Shown: piece by piece, positions 1-10,949 of the stretch
Layout of the letters: each line of letters begins with the position of its first letter
Numbering within the stretch: position 1 is the stretch's first letter
NCBI RefSeq assembly: GCF_036669915.1
Contig: NC_089321.1
Span: 7,035,163 to 7,099,162, forward strand
Direction: 5' to 3'
DNA length: 64,000 nucleotides
From: Pocillopora verrucosa
Taxonomy: Eukaryota > Cnidaria > Anthozoa > Scleractinia > Pocilloporidae
Notes under the pieces: model-generated
Databases searched by the model: none
What the model was told of the DNA's origin: nothing
The model's input: the letters and a program-made list of their open reading frames with translations, nothing else
Program-made: the position numbers and the translations under genes

Positions 1-825
1 TGCTCTTTCTTAGCACCCGTAGATTTGTTTGCTGTTCTACGTGTGGTCAAAGTCTCTAATCCTGAAGAAAAATCGCCGGGTTGTTTTACTCACGACATCT
101 GAAATATTTATCACTCGTAGAGATCCTTACAATTATTTGAAGCGCGTTAGATCTGTTACAAATTTATCTGCATTCCGCGAAATATCCGTGGAGGATGACT
201 TGACTAACAAGAAATTATTTTTCTGCTGATCCAATTCTGTTGACGGTTAGGAGGACGGTTTTACACTTTGCCGTGATTATGCGACAGAAATGGAATTCCA
301 CGACATTGGTGAGCTGAGGTGTTGTTTAATAAATTAATAAGCACCGCTTAGAACAACCGGTAGTCTTTGCCTCTGCAAACAAAGATCTAATTTAGCGGAG
401 AAGTTCTGAAAGAAGAGAGTTACCGACAGCATCTCCAGGTAAGAGTTGATACATGGCATTTATCTTCAGTTCTTAGTTGATTAAAAAAAATATTCAAGAT
501 TATAATCTTAGTTTAAAGACCACAACTTTCTATGTTGGAAAGGAAATTCCGTATATCAGGTATTTTTTTGTCCTAGAGAGGGTTATTGTAAATAAAAAGT
601 CAAACGATAACTAATCTCCGAAGAAAAAGTTGGTTTGTTCTCGCATTGATTTCACTAACCATGGCTCGTTTCACATGGTCAATAATTTCTTAGTCAAGAG
701 AGTCTGTCAAATTGTCACGCTGATTTAATATTTTGATTCACAAATTAGAATTCTATATTTTATTCTAACATGGTAATGTAATACTTGAATTTTCCTCCTT
801 TTTGTTGCTTTAGATATATTAGAAA
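1..825 (+). promoter_or_regulatory. 5' flank and 5'UTR intron of mCRD gene 1
   Basis: No protein gene is seen here. A good splice donor (CCAG|gtaaga) at 438/439 and an acceptor (gctttag) ending at 812 suggest a noncoding first exon that ends at 438, spliced to the signal-peptide exon 14 bases before the ATG. A TATA-like AATTAATAAG lies at 332-341, about 100 bases before that donor; the same ten bases occur upstream of mCRD gene 3. The transcription start is not determined, so the first exon's 5' end is a guess. Confidence 0.45.
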
Positions 826-2536
826 ATGAAGACCCGGATAGCGATAGTCGCATCGATTGTTTTAGTCGTGGTACTTCATGTGGAGAGTTCAGTTAGTAAG
901 TATGGAACAAGGGAACTTTTGAAATAATTCTATTTTGTAAATTAGCTTGATAAGTTTAATAACAACCCATTCTCTGCTTGCCACTCTAATCAACCATGGA
1001 AAGTAAAGTTTTCGTATTATTCCCCTCATCTATGACCAAAACTCGTGTGCTGTTCGAATTTCCAAGGACTGGCTAAACGATATCACTGAGGTCACTCGCA
1101 GTTAGAATAAATATGACTTATAAAGGTTCCACGGCTTGTTAAAGTTATAAGTCGTCGCCTGTCAGTTTACTTGTTAAACATATTTCATCTGTAGGAGTTC
1201 CCCCAATGATAAACTCTCGAATCTATCACACAGGAACTAAAAAATATTATTCAAAGTAATGTTTTTAACTTCTGAACTCCAAGTACAAGCGAAGACAATT
1301 TTTCGCTTGATCAATTTTATTAGCCACCAGTGCGGAAAACCTGTCACAACCGAAAGAAGAAATGACAAAACCTGGAAATAATGATCCCCTGTTTTCTTGA
1401 CTGACACTCATAGAAACTTATGCCAAAATGCACGAGCATGTGGATAAGATTGAAACGTCAAATCTCTCCACATACGACGATTAGCACAAAGTTAGAAAAA
1501 ACTGCTTGTTTTTCTCACTCAGAATTTTAAGTAACATATGCCATGTAAGACGACGAAGATCTTACCAAAAGTTTATTCAAGTTTCTTACCATGTATTTTT
1601 TACTTTCAGTTCAGAGCAGGCTTGCGGAATTGAGGGCAAAGAGTAAGTATAGAATTATAATGAATATAACTTCGATCAATTAGCTTAGGAAACTTCTCCA
1701 CAAGTCAATAGGATACGAAACCATGATATCTATTTACTGAAGTAAATATATTCAACTCATCATTGAACTCTTTATCGTTAATATATCATCTCGCTTTTTT
1801 TTTTTTAGGGAGTCCATGTGGGGCGTCATGCGCTCCATCCTGTGCTCCTCTGTGTCAGCCATCATGTTGTATGCCAATTCCACCACCGCCTCCTCCGCCA
1901 CCACCACCGCCTCCCCCACCAATGCCAATGGCAACGATGGCTCCTCCTCCTCCGTGTCCTCCCGTTTGCTTGAAATGGACGACAACTATCAACCCAGTGG
2001 GCGGAATGCCTCAAGTGTCTCCAATTCAGTCTACTCCTTGTCCTGATCAGTGCCAGCAGGCAGGCTGTTGTGCACCTCCACCAATGATGCCCCCTCAACC
2101 ACCACCAATGGTTATGGGCCCTCCTCCTCCTATGGTAGCACCTCCTCCTCCTCCAGTTCAGCCACCACCACCTTGCCCTCCAGGTTGCCCTAAGGCTTGC
2201 TATCCAGCCTGTTCACAGAGGTGCTGCAACCCTCAACCACTCCCGCCCCTTCCACCACCAATGCCACCGATGCCTCCCATGCAGCAATGCCAGCCATCCT
2301 GTGCTCCCACCTGCTGCCAGGGACCACCTCCTCAACCAATGATGATGCCACCTTATCCTCCAATGAACATGCAGCCACCTCCGATGCAACCTCCTCCAAT
2401 GATGATGCCCCCTCAACAACCCATGATGATGATGCCTCCTCCACAGACAGTTTGCCCCGCGCCCTGTGCCCGATCATGCGCACCAAAATGTAAACCTGAA
2501 TGTTGCGACAAAAGGAAGCGTAATGCTGAGAACTAA
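826..2536 (+). CDS. mCRD gene 1: secreted methionine/proline-rich protein with minicollagen-type cysteine domains
   Basis: Three coding exons, 826-895, 1610-1642 and 1809-2536, all joined in phase 1, give 276 residues. Residues 1-23 are a signal peptide (MKTRIAIVASIVLVVVLHVE). The 33-base second exon adds a short propeptide ending in Lys-Arg at 34-35, a dibasic site like that of minicollagens. The mature part opens with a canonical mCRD, Cys38 to Cys55 (CGASCAPSCAPLCQPSCC), and ends with another, Cys250 to Cys267 (CPAPCARSCAPKCKPECC). A third complete copy (CPPGCPKACYPACSQRCC) and shorter Cys clusters lie between. The linkers are polyproline and Met-rich runs such as PPPMMMPPQQPMMMMPPP. There is no Gly-X-Y helix, so it is not a true minicollagen. 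mCRDs cross-link by disulfide exchange in nematocyst capsule walls; that role is inferred. The tail DKRKRNAEN is basic. Confidence 0.85.
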
Positions 2537-2994
2537 AGTACTCTGGCTTTCGAGTCAACCATACACCGACTGGACAACTACGCGCTAATGGCGACGCCCT
2601 AGGCATAGGGGTAATCGAAGGAAAAGTCGAAGATATCCATTCTTCGTTTCCTTTTCTGCTGTAAATAATGGACCACAGTCTTTTTTGTTTATGCCACAAA
2701 AGGTGCTCATTTTTGGGCTGCTCATCATATCAATTCAATTAAACTGAACTAGGCATGTCTCTTTGTGCTAAATAGGGTGGTTAATAAAAATTGTTAAGAT
2801 TTTTGTTTCAAAAGCCTTGAATATCGTTCCTTTGAAACGGTCCTAAACATTTATCCTGACGTAAATTCTCCTCGCTCTGGATCTGTCAAAAAGCCGTAAA
2901 TCTAACTTCAAGCATATAATTTTCCTCAAATACCAAAACTTTTCTGTCACCATAGTGTCATGAGCGACCATCTTTAGTAATGTTTATCGACACT
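2537..2994. other. 3'UTR of mCRD gene 1 and intergenic DNA
   Basis: AT-rich DNA between the stop of mCRD gene 1 and the tRNA block. Apart from the poly(A) signal at 2783-2788 nothing is recognised. Confidence 0.5.
2783..2788 (+). terminator. poly(A) signal of mCRD gene 1
   Basis: AATAAA lies about 250 bases after the TAA stop of mCRD gene 1 and is the first good signal on that strand. The cleavage site is not determined. Confidence 0.5.
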
Positions 2995-3123
2995 CATTTT
3001 AATTTACTCAGGTAAGGCGCATTCTCCCGAAAAATTCAAATCTTACAAACAAGACCTCGTTTCATGAAAAAGATATGCTTTAAAAAAGTGAAAATGTGAT
3101 GATGATCATGAATAATAAAATGA

Positions 3124-3195
3124 AGGGGGCAACCGGGATTGAACCGGTGACCTCTCGATCTGCAGTCGAATGCTCTAGCACTGAGCTATGCCCCC
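3124..3195 (-). tRNA. tRNA-Cys(GCA), copy A
   Basis: Reading the minus strand, GGGGGCA at the 5' end pairs with TGCCCCC at the 3' end, followed by discriminator U. The anticodon loop ACTGCAGA holds GCA. The T arm (GGTTCAATCC) and the D arm (TAGCTCAGTGCTAGA) fit the internal A and B boxes. A TTTT terminator follows within 15 bases. No intron is present. Confidence 0.95.
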
Positions 3196-3701
3196 ATCTC
3201 CTGTCTTGATCTGCCGTTTTCCATGTCCCAAACTACAGCTTCCGTACCCTGTAACACTCTTTTAATGAAAACGGCCAGCCACCACAGCCTTGTCCTCGCT
3301 AACCTTGGGCTTCAACATCATTCCTGCAAAACTCGGCTGGTGCACCTTGCTTCCTAAAGTACAACTGATTCCGCAGATCATTCTTATCTGCTGTGCATAT
3401 CCTTGCGAATGATCATATCAATCAACGATGACAGATGTCGAGTGTCAGGCCCGACGCGTACATGTTGGTAACGTTTTGTTAGCAGGGCCTCCGCTCCCTA
3501 ATTTTAGCCCCAAAGAAAGTAAAGGAAAAAAAAGGTACTCACGAAATTGAAAAGAGTAAAGATATGTAAATGAGGAAACTAGGATTAAACCGGTGACATG
3601 TCGATCTGCCGTACCACAGACTTATGCATTGATGCCAAACAAGTGATTTTGTACCATGTTAAGCAGGACGCACAAAGTCTTTATTTCAGTATGCAACTGA
3701 A

Positions 3702-3772
3702 GCACTGGTGGTTCAGTGGTAGAATTCTCGCCTGCCACGCGGGAGACCCGGGTTCGATTCCCGGCTAGTGCA
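3702..3772 (+). tRNA. tRNA-Gly(GCC), copy 1
   Basis: 71-base cloverleaf: acceptor GCACTGG with CTAGTGC, anticodon loop CTGCCAC with GCC, T arm GGGTTCGATTCCC, and a TTTT terminator at 3775-3778. It is identical in sequence to the two later copies. First of the two in the internally doubled part of copy A. Confidence 0.95.
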
Positions 3773-4195
3773 TGGTTTTGCATCTCCAGTCAATCTTGGG
3801 GTGCAGATGGCTGTAATTATTTTAATTTTTCCATGAGCAGGTTATTAAGCTCTTTTTGAACTTTCCGCAGATCATTCTTATCTGCTGTGCATATCCTTGC
3901 GAATGATCATATCAACCAATGATGACAGATGTCGAGTGTCAGGCCCGACGCGTACATGTCGCTAACGTTTTGTTAGCAGGGCCTCCGCTCCCTAATTTTA
4001 GCCCCAAAGAAAGTAAAGGGAAAAAAAGGTACTCACGAAATTGAAAAGAGTAAAAATATGTAAATGAGGAAACTAGGAAAAAACCGGTGACATATCGATC
4101 TGCCGTACCACAGACTAATGCATTGATGCCAAACAAGTGATTTTGTACCATGTTAAGCAGGACGCACAAAGTCTTTATTTCAGTATGCAACTGAA

Positions 4196-4266
4196 GCACT
4201 GGTGGTTCAGTGGTAGAATTCTCGCCTGCCACGCGGGAGACCCGGGTTCGATTCCCGGCTAGTGCA
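4196..4266 (+). tRNA. tRNA-Gly(GCC), copy 2
   Basis: Identical to the tRNA-Gly 494 bases upstream, with the same 5' flank (tatgcaactga) and the same TTTT terminator. It belongs to the second 494-base sub-unit of copy A. Confidence 0.95.
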
Positions 4267-4911
4267 TGGTTTTGCATCTCCAGTCAATCTTGGGGTGCAG
4301 ATGGCTGTAATTATTTTAATTTTTCCATGAGCAGGTTATTAAGCTCTTTTTGAACTTTCTCTCGCCTCGAACGGTTTGTTATCCCATTAAATTGAAGTGT
4401 TTATCCATTTGTCCTATAAATCGTTTTCACTCAACGTTACACCGCCGCCATAATGTTAATTAATACGATATTGGTATCGTAGTATTGGCATCCAAGTCAA
4501 TGCTACAGGATTTGAACTCTTTCCTTCTATAAAAATAAAGTCTCTTTTCTTCGGATGAATACACATAGATACTCAGCAATTGATTTAAAACGTCCTATTT
4601 TGTCCTAAGAGAAACAGAAATAGAAAAGGCTTGCTTATCTTTGCAAAAGGCTGAAAAACTGAAAGTCAATAGTACAACAAAAGAAATTAATTGTTATAAA
4701 GGGGATTGATAGTGAAAATAAGTTGTTCTCCATGAGAAGGAATCCTCAAATGAAAATGCCTCAGGCGAAGTCCTTTGTTTCAACATTTTAATTTACTCAG
4801 GTAAGGCGCATTCTCCCGAAAAATTCGAATCTTACAAACAAGACCTCGTTTCATGAAAAAGATATGCTTTAAAAAAGTGAAAATGTGATGATGATCATGA
4901 ATAATAAAATG

Positions 4912-4983
4912 AAGGGGCAACCGGGATTGAACCGGTGACCTCTCGATCTGCAGTCGAATGCTCTAGCACTGAGCTATGCCCCC
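4912..4983 (-). tRNA. tRNA-Cys(GCA), copy B, with a one-base deletion in the acceptor stem
   Basis: Same body, anticodon GCA and arms as copy A. One C is lost from the 3' acceptor strand, which now reads TGCCCC then TT. The stem can still close as seven pairs if G1 pairs with U72 as a wobble and U73 serves as discriminator, so the gene may remain usable. It could also be a decaying copy. Confidence 0.85.
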
Positions 4984-5492
4984 ATCTCCTGTCTTGATCT
5001 GCCGTTTTCCATGTCCCAAACTACAGCTTCCGTACCCTGTAACACTCTTTTAATGAAAACGGCCAGCCACCACAGCCTTGTCCTCGCTAACCTTGGGCTT
5101 CAACATCAGTCCTGCAAAACTCGGCTGGTGCACCTTGCTTCCTAAAGTACAACTGATGCCGCTGATCATTCTTAGCTGCTGTGCATATCCTTGCGAATGA
5201 TCACATCAATCAACGATGACAGATGTCGAGAGTCAGGCCCGACGCGTACATGTTGCTAACGTTTTGTTAGCAGGGCCTCCGCTCCCTAATTTTAGCCCCC
5301 GAAAAAAAGTAAAGGAAAAAAAAAGGTACTCACGAAATTGAAAAGAGTAAAGATATGTAAATGAGGAAACTAGGATTAAACCGGTGACATATCAATCTGC
5401 CGTACCACAGACTTATGCATTGATGCCAAACAAGTGATTTTGTACCATGTTAAGCAGGACGCACAAAGTCTTTATTTCAGTATGCAACTGAA

Positions 5493-5563
5493 GCACTGGT
5501 GGTTCAGTGGTAGAATTCTCGCCTGCCACGCGGGAGACCCGGGTTCGATTCCCGGCTAGTGCA
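5493..5563 (+). tRNA. tRNA-Gly(GCC), copy 3
   Basis: Third identical tRNA-Gly(GCC), in duplication copy B, with the same flanks and TTTT terminator. No changes are seen in stem or loop bases. Confidence 0.95.
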
Positions 5564-6080
5564 TGGTTTTGCATCTCCAGTCAATCTTGGGGTGCTGAAG
5601 GCTGTAATTATTTTTAATTTTCCATGATTGTTATTAAGCTCTTTTTGAACTTTCTCTCGCCTCGAACGGTTTAATATCCCATTAAATTGGAGTGTTTATC
5701 CATTTGTCCTATAAATCGTTTTCACTCAACGTTACATCGCCGCCATAATGTTAATTAATACGATATTGATATCGTAGTATTGGCATCCAAGCCAATGCTA
5801 CAGGATTTGAACTCTTTCCTTCTATAAAAATAAAGTCTCTTTTCTTCGGATGAATTTACATACATACTCAGCAATTGATTTAAAACGTCCTATTTTGTCC
5901 TAAGAGAAACATAAATAGAAAAGGCTTGCTTATCTTTGCAAAAGGCTGAAAAACTGAAAGTCAATAGTAATACAAAAGAAATTAATTGTTATAAAGGGGA
6001 TTGATAGTGAAAATAAGTTGTTCTCCATGAGAAGGAATCCTCAAATGAAAATGCCTCAGGCGAAGTCCTTTGTTTCAACA

Positions 6081-6427
6081 TAATTTAATTGACAACATAA
6101 CATCAGTTGTATATAAGACTTAGCTGTTTTGTAACAGCTGCTCTGACAACAAAACGATCCCAAGAGCTCGAATCCAACTAAGACATATAGTCAAGTTCCA
6201 TTTCATCACATTAGAGTAATCCTTATTTACAAAGACATTTATCCTGAATTCGAACTCTTTTCAGATTGACGCCAGTTAGTCCACTAACTATAGCTTAAAA
6301 ACATGTTTTCAACACAGTTACATCGCCCCAACGATCGAAAACCCAAACAATGGGTGCTTATCCGCAATTCATCTTGAAACAAAGTCATTGCAGCGTTGAA
6401 TGAGCAGCCATCTTTCAATCTTTATAT
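6081..6427. other. spacer between the tRNA block and mCRD gene 2
   Basis: AT-rich sequence downstream of mCRD gene 2 (minus strand), expected to hold its 3'UTR. No clear AATAAA on the minus strand was found and no other feature is recognised. Confidence 0.4.
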
Positions 6428-8618
6428 CTACTCTTTGTCTTTCTTTTCTTCATCGTTCTTCTTGCCCTTCTTGTCTACTTTTCCCTTCTTGCAGCAGGCA
6501 CTGCAAGGTGGGGTGCAAGTTGGAGGACATGGGGGTGGGCAGGGTGGAGGGGGAGGGGGGCAGGGTGGAGGGCATGGGGGAGGACAGGGCGGTGGGCATG
6601 GTGGTGGTGGGAAGTGGTGTTGTTGTACGTGGACTGTCTGGACAGTGTGGCATGGGGGTGGGCATGGAGCAGGTGGAGGTGGTGGAGGTGGTGGAGGTCC
6701 AGGATGTGAGTGGTGGACGAAGACATGAGCGTGTGATTCAGTGGAGAAGGGTGGAGGAGAGGGCATGGGTGCTGGAGGGGGACCTGGTGGGCTGGCGTGG
6801 TACACGTGGTGGTGCACGGTGTGTCCAAAGTGACATGGTGGTGGGCATGGAGCTGGTGGGGGAGGAGGAGGGGGAGGTGGTCCTGGGTGGAAGTGATGGT
6901 GGTAAAGGGTTGACTGACTACTTGTTGCTACTGGTGGAGGAGGAGGTGGAGGGGGAGGTGGGCAGCATATTGGAGGTGGGGGCGGGGGAGGTGGAGGTGG
7001 TGGGCAGCAGGTTGGCTGACAAGGGCAGCTTGATGGGCATCCGTATCCGCATTTCTTTGCACCTAAAAGACGATAGAAAAGGGAGACAATTAGTTGTAAC
7101 TAATCTAGCCTAAATCGGTTTTATGAATAATCCTTCAATTAAGATACTCTAATGACTAGCAAAACGCTGTTCTAAACTTAAACAAAAACATAAAGTAACA
7201 GCTTTCTTATAAATACTTTTGATTTAATCAATAGAAAATGAACCCAAAGAGGAAGTGTTTAGAAAAAGAAAAACTTCTTGGCCAGCAGAGGGACGTCTGT
7301 TTGTTTGTTAAAAGAAGAAAACACGTCTTTTGATTTACCCTTCGCTCAGAATTTTCAATCTTCGTTTATTTTTCCTAAAACGATGATCGATTTCTGTCAC
7401 AATATTGGAAGTCCCAGGAGGGAGTAAAATTAAGCCTTTCGTAACCTATTTTTTTTGTAGTTCCTGCCGTTTAACTCTACGGCTGCAAGATTGAAAACTG
7501 ATCTTGAATGTCTTTGCTTAAGGAAAGTCTAAATAGTTGCACTGGTCGACAGAGAATAAGAGAGCGACATGTCATCATCGACAAACTCAAGATCTGTGTC
7601 AAGAGGACGAGCGCGCGAAGACATGTGACCAGTGGTACAAGCAGGATAATTGCCCTGACCAGGTAGTTTCTGAATTTTGACTGAATGGCCAAAAAAAGAA
7701 ATTTTCCGCTCTTTATGAAACTAGTGCGCGTTTCAGTCATGGCGTTAAAATCTTCAAGCGTCGATGTTCAAGCGTATGAAGATTAAGAGGACGAATTCTT
7801 CATCTCTGTTGTTGCCTTGCATTTGTTTAGTTTGCTTTTTGTGCAATTTCGAATCTTTCCTGTGTTTGTTTTCTTCATTCAGCAGAGAGGTTTAATAAAT
7901 CACACTTTTGCTGATTTCAAATCGCCGAAGGTTGTCAGGGAAGTAAAAATTTTATTCCTTTTTTTTTTAAAAATCGGTTTTTCACATCGGTCCGAATGCT
8001 TTCGTCTGTTAACTGGTGGTTTGCTCTACCTTGTCAAGTGACGAGATTGTAACCTGTTGGTGATTCCGTAGGTAGTCTCATTCATTTGATTATTCGCTTA
8101 ATTCCTCAAAAATAAAATTAACATCGTTCTCTTAAGACTATTGATTCTTTTCAATCAATAATTTCAAATGTTTATAACCAAGCTAACAAGCTTTTAAGAA
8201 AAGGCGTTTTTCAGCTTTCGAATCTGTCTTCCTGTGTTATGACCTATTGGCATTGTGTTATTTGTTTGCATTCAAACGCACATATTTTGATACAAATGTT
8301 TTTTCGCTTTGAGTTTAAAAATGGTCCGTCTTTCCTTATTAAAAACTGTAAAAACAGCTAATCAAAATCACAGTTAGTCAAAAGCACTCTCCCCACTAAG
8401 TTCAGTAAAGTGGTTTTTTGTGAACAATTGTGGCTAAAACGCTCAATAACAACTCTTTCGTCTCAGTTATTTCAGTTAATAAATATCAGACACGATGAAC
8501 TTTGAATAGCTAAATTCTTACCTTTAAGCTGATTTAGCTTCTTTTTGAGGATTTTCTTTTTTGCTTCAACAGAGAAGGCGACCAGCACAATAAGCAAAAG
8601 AAAGATTCGCTTGTCCAT
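6428..8618 (-). CDS. mCRD gene 2: secreted histidine/polyproline protein with minicollagen-type cysteine domains
   Basis: Two coding exons, 8618-8522 and 7062-6428, phase 1 junction, 243 residues. The signal peptide (MDKRIFLLLIVLVAFSVEA) is followed by a lysine-rich propeptide ending AKK at 34-36. The N-terminal Cys block at 37-52 (CGYGCPSSCPCQPTCC) is an mCRD with one spacing cut from three residues to one. The C-terminal block ends at 222-223 (CPPPCPPTCTPPCSACC), with a two-residue final spacing. In between, polyproline runs and CPPPC motifs alternate with histidine-rich modules (STLYHHHFHPG, HTVHHHVYHASPPG, HAHVFVHHSHPG, VHVQQHHF). No Gly-X-Y repeats. A short charged tail (KKGKVDKKGKKNDEEKKDKE) follows. 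A 5'UTR intron acceptor (ATCAG) lies five bases before the ATG. Nematocyst wall function is inferred from the domain. Confidence 0.85.
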
Positions 8619-10949
8619 GTTGCCTGATAAAAAGAAGAAACAAATTATAGCAAGTACATTCCAAGCTTTGCTAAGGTTCTTTCCCTACTTTCCAAGTAGA
8701 TTAAATTATTTTCTCCTCGTAATGGTTTCTCGTTAAGAGATCTTTCCAAATCGCCGTTATCGCCGTAACGATTGTCAAATATTCGACGAAACTACACCAA
8801 CACAGATATACAATTAATCTTAAAACATTGCTGAACTTTCTTAATAAATACATTCTCTTAACTATTCTGCCAAACGGGGAGGTTAAAATATTTACCCTCG
8901 GACATTCAGCTACAAATAAAGTAGTAATTAGGTTTAGATTTCCATTTCAGATTATTATAATCGATAACATTTAAGACACACAGTGACGGGGCCTCAAGTT
9001 GATAAAATAAACACAACTTACGAGATAATGCAATTCGTACAATTCGAGTGGTTGAGTAACAGAAACAGAAAAAAACTGTAGTTATATTGCTATATTATAA
9101 TGTTATATGAGAAACAAGTTTTGAGTTAAATGTCTTTTTTGATTATCACTATGGCAATTATGTAAAATCTGAGACAAAGACGCCTACCTTTTTCTCAGGA
9201 AAACCTAAAATCCCTGATTCCTCGGGCAACACAATCAAGAAATTGCTTCTTTGCTTTAAATGGGAGACGTTAGGATGCGCTAATCGTTTGCACTACCCGT
9301 TCGGGGTTAAAGCTTTTGATTGGCTTGTGAATGGTTATTCATGCATGACCAAACGATCCAATCTAACGACGTAATCGAACAGCAATGGTCTATGACACGA
9401 GGCGCCCGTTTACACCGCTGGCCATTAATCATTCACGACTTACCGGTGGTCTGTCTCTAAGAGGCTGGTTCTATGCAAACAATCCTATATCCAAGTCTTT
9501 CATAACAGTTTTTCAACACTTTCATGGTGTTTTCATTGAGACGATGAAAACAACCTGTAAGCTATGAATCCATATGTATACCAAGATTTATGGACCATGA
9601 AGGAATATAAAAACCTTTGCTTAGGGGATTCACCGTTGAAAAATTGTTTGGTGCAATAATCCGTAAAGGTCGTTCCATGCAATTTCCAAACGATAGCTTT
9701 AACCGTTTTATGTTACTGTCACAGACAATTGTTTTTTTAATTGACCGCTTGTTTTTTATCATTTGACTTCTTGACCTGTTATAGACTGATCATGAAATAT
9801 CTGCTATTCAATTGCAGAAGATTCAAACTCACTTACCAAATAAAATCAACATTAAGGGTACTGATGCATCTAAAGCAACTTAAAGGCGAGGAAAACTTTT
9901 TATGATTGCCAGCAAAGCAAAAATATGAAAGATGTGTCCGACAATACAAGACAAATGTCCTCTTTCGAGTCATTTTCCAGGAATAGGCTGCAAGGAAATT
10001 TGGCGTTTCTGCACTGTCCTTTTCTTCCTTAAAATGAAGTGCCTAAGGAATGTTTAAAAACGTAATTCATAAAATAATAGCGTTTCTAAACCCACTCATG
10101 TCTAAATGGCTCCTGTATACACCATTTTCTTTGAGTAGCTATGCGGTTATCTACGTTTTTCTACGAGTTCATCTTGACATTCGTTTATGGTAAATTACCA
10201 ACATTTTCTCTACTTTTATGAAAGGTACTAAAACAAACAGAAAGCAAAGAAACAAATTGAAGTTGAGAGTGAGGAGTGTTCAACGCGTCTTTTAATTTAG
10301 AACATTTATCGGTCTAAAAGAGTTTTGTTTTTTCATTCTTTTCTAGGAATTACTGGAAAAACTTTGTTCATCTTCTCGAGATTCCGCGTGGCGCAATATT
10401 TTCACTTTCAATCCGGTCATTCCATTTTAGTTTAGTGATTTTTGTTGTTGTATTTTTTGTTTGTTTGTTTGTTTGTCGTGATTGTTTTGTCTTTTTTCTT
10501 CTTTGATTATTTATTCGGTCCTGCAGCAGGTATGTTGACATACCTATTCACTCGGCAGAAACCTACCAAGTAAAGTGAATAACATAGGAAGTGTTTCATG
10601 AGAGCAGGAAGTGCAACTGAGCGAAAAATTCTTAACTGTATTGTAGAAAAGTACAATAAACCACTCAATATGTTTCTCATTAACAACATTTTATTAAGTT
10701 ATTTGAATTCTGACGGGAACTTCAAGCTTCATAAAGGAGCACACAAATTTGTCACTAGAACGCAAAATATTCTACAAAACGTCCGTACATAGATGTTATT
10801 ATTACGTCAACGTAAAGAGTTTCCATTCGGTCGTTTTCTTGGCGAAGTAGAGTTCACCGCCGACGCCATAAAGATACACCATAAAACAACCCCATATATC
10901 ACAACATCTGGTTCGCAGTCACTGTCCCTGTATGTACACGGCTGATAAC
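8619..10949. other. intergenic DNA between mCRD genes 2 and 3
   Basis: Holds the promoter and probable noncoding first exon of mCRD gene 2; candidate minus-strand donors are seen near 9021 and 9186 but cannot be chosen between. At the far end it holds the 3'UTR of mCRD gene 3, with a possible minus-strand AATAAA near 10510. A short (TTTG)n microsatellite lies near 10459-10477. No further gene is recognised. Confidence 0.45.

Larger units (their letters stand above)
2995..6080. repeat. tandem duplication carrying tRNA-Cys and tRNA-Gly genes
   Basis: Two direct copies of one unit: copy A at 2995-4783 and copy B at 4784-6080, differing by few bases. Each opens with the same cattttaatttactcagg and carries one tRNA-Cys(GCA) on the minus strand and tRNA-Gly(GCC) on the plus strand. 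Copy A is 492 bases longer because a 494-base sub-unit with the tRNA-Gly is itself doubled (3371-3864 and 3865-about 4358). The near identity of copies, including spacers, points to recent unequal crossing-over. Confidence 0.92.

Noticed and set aside
826-2536. Calling gene 1 a true minicollagen
   Set aside because: The cysteine domains and propeptide fit, but no Gly-X-Y triplet run exists in any exon.
1862-2699. Minus-strand frames over mCRD gene 1
   Set aside because: Shadows of a low-complexity exon whose plus strand has signal peptide, dibasic site and canonical mCRDs.
3939-4277. 112-codon minus-strand frame across a tRNA-Gly gene
   Set aside because: It reads through tRNA and spacer sequence and has no protein features.
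2995-6080. Direct repeats considered as a CRISPR array or rRNA spacer
   Set aside because: Units are over 1 kb, carry tRNA genes, and the genome is animal.
6400-7113. Long plus-strand reading frame rich in Gly, Val and Trp opposite mCRD gene 2
   Set aside because: It is the antisense of the polyproline exon; C-rich codons read backward rarely give stops. No signal peptide logic, no splice support.
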